Source: Crambe crambe (taxonomy: Eukaryota > Porifera > Demospongiae > Poecilosclerida > Crambeidae). Taken from it: 64,000 nucleotides of DNA. Positions 62,880 through 64,000 of the stretch are shown in pieces. Positions within the stretch are counted from its first letter, which is position 1. Every line of letters starts with the position of its first letter. The notes below the pieces were generated by a model. That model did no database searches and was not told where the DNA came from. It was given only the letters and a program-made list of their open reading frames with translations. The position numbers and the translations under genes were made by a program. The stretch covers positions 3,038,001 to 3,102,000 of the forward strand of contig OZ004596.1 of assembly GCA_963924555.1 (NCBI GenBank). The letters run 5' to 3'.

Positions 62880-63484
62880 CACCAAAAAAATTGATCTGCT
62901 TAGCAGTTGAGTTTCTCTGCAACGGTAGTGTTCTCGAGTGTCTGGTTTTCTCTTAGTTGTAGAGTAGGAAGTGCCAGTTGGTAGTTTTCAACTCTGGCAT
63001 CTTGTAACCAAAGTTCACCTTGCTTATAAGCTCTACTTGATTTAATTACCCTTGGCTACAATTGTGCCATAATTGCAGTACTCTGCAAGTCTATAGAGTT
63101 CATTATAAACTGTTCTGAATCAGCAGCACCCTGTTGACAGTGTTGGTTGAAACAAGCGAGCTCTTTCAAAGATGACATTTCTTTGTACTTTAAATATTCA
63201 TCCATTACAGTTTTATAAATCCTCCTTTGTTCTTCTGTAATATTTGTAGAGGTAACTCTTCCCCAAGACAGTATAGCAACATGCTGACTTGTTTACCACA
63301 CTCTGCTCTGCCAGTCCTGATGCCTCTCTGTGCTGCTCAAATTGGCATTTCCATCTTGGCAAATTGTCAGGACATTTAAAATTAAACTCTTCATTCGTAG
63401 CTGGGACACAGTCAGTTTGCCACTGTTTAGTAGACTACTAAGGCCAACATGATTAAATTCATTGTTCAACCACCCACACTGCAT
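62880..63484 (-). pseudogene. Unrecognised decayed protein-coding sequence
   Basis: One minus-strand frame stays protein-like for about 200 codons with only a few stops: CGWLNNEFNHVGLSSLLNSG, ICQDGNANLSS, TNITEEQRRIYKTVMDEYL, MSSLKELACFNQHC, IMNSIDLQSTAIM. The composition is unlike chance AT-rich DNA. I do not recognise the family; a transposon gene or an exon of a gene beyond the window are both possible. Confidence 0.35.
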
Positions 63485-63489
63485 ACTCT

Positions 63490-64000
63490 TTTATTATTAT
63501 CTGCTAAGCAAGCTTGATTGATTTCTACAGCAATTTATCAGTTGTATGGTGGTTCATCTATTATTGCACATTACACCTTCCTAAGTATGTGGCTGCTTGA
63601 TTGGAACCTCCAACAGGAAAATTTTAAGGGATTATGAAACAAGTTGGAGTCTAAAAGCTCGCTTGCTTCAAATATAGCACATCTCCCTAGTATAATAAAT
63701 AATAAAAATAGCCTCCCTCCCTCTGAGCAAGTGAAGGACAGAAAACAAGGTATTTAGTCACATTGGCCTAAAACCACACCCATCATCATACATCGTGATG
63801 ATATAATAATCTTTATCTAATATTCTATTTCCCTGGAAATAAAACCTCTCTCTTAGTACAGTCGACTACAGAGGTTGAAATAACATGCGGTCATCGGTCA
63901 ATTTCCGTACACTCTATATAAATGACCTAGTGGTTTTGCTCATGCGCGATCAGCCTGACTGACCACATCACGTGTTGATAACAATTATGCTCAATCAGCA
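63490..64000. other. Nothing recognised
   Basis: AT-rich sequence without an ORF, repeat word or splice-flanked exon that I could support. Confidence 0.4.

Noticed and set aside
2955..62971. Hairpins AGAGAGTGC..GCACTCTCT as transcription terminators or a CRISPR-like array
   Set aside because: They sit at ends of dispersed eukaryotic repeats, without regular spacing, spacers or T-tract.

Overview
The window is nuclear DNA of an animal. It carries three intron-split metazoan housekeeping genes with canonical GT..AG introns, set in AT-rich DNA (an impression, not computed) that is saturated with transposons. The lineage is not proven. Very short introns beside very long ones, abundant GCTA-type simple repeats and the mix of hAT, pogo/Tigger, Ty3/gypsy, HECT-like and Fanzor-like pieces suggest a non-bilaterian invertebrate, a demosponge being my best guess.

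Genes. (1) Plus strand, 3116-33653: a 16-exon gene for a 603-residue acyl-CoA dehydrogenase of the AidB/ACDH-11 type with a probable mitochondrial leader. Every exon joins in frame. (2) Minus strand, 41710-33980: a 7-exon gene for a 287-residue RSRC2 protein (SMAP-like C-terminal domain). It converges with gene 1, with 326 bp between stop codons. (3) Plus strand, 43366-57183 or beyond: EIF4H, with its RRM complete over five exons. Its 3' end is either outside the window or supplied by a repeat-derived exon at 57524. Genes 2 and 3 are divergent, with about 1.65 kb between start codons.

Mobile DNA fills the introns. In gene 1: a decayed Ty3/gypsy element with LTRs (5.2-10.6 kb, antisense), a LINE tail (4.5-4.9 kb), a hAT element (18.2-23.0 kb) that holds a 3-kb inverted-repeat element, which itself holds a TTAA-flanked MITE, and a decayed HECT-like gene (27.3-30.3 kb, antisense). 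In RSRC2: a LINE reverse transcriptase (35.3-37.2 kb). In EIF4H: the C-terminal end of a Fanzor/TnpB-like nuclease (45.0-45.5 kb), a Tigger-like transposon (48.9-51.6 kb) carrying a second, convergent gene that reads as HIRAN plus Ulp1-type protease, a pogo-derived MITE (54.9-55.7 kb), and further MITEs.

The most distinctive repeat signal is a group of at least five unrelated-bodied elements sharing one architecture: a 250-350 bp foldback whose arms carry AAGTGAG and AAATAAAAAGG, a family-specific body, and a 30-bp terminal hairpin (AGAGAGTGC..GCACTCTCT) ending in GAT, with ATGTAGGG next to both ends. They look like non-autonomous elements mobilised by one machinery, possibly Helentron-like, that is not itself in the window.

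No tRNA, rRNA, CRISPR or bacterial-type operon was seen.
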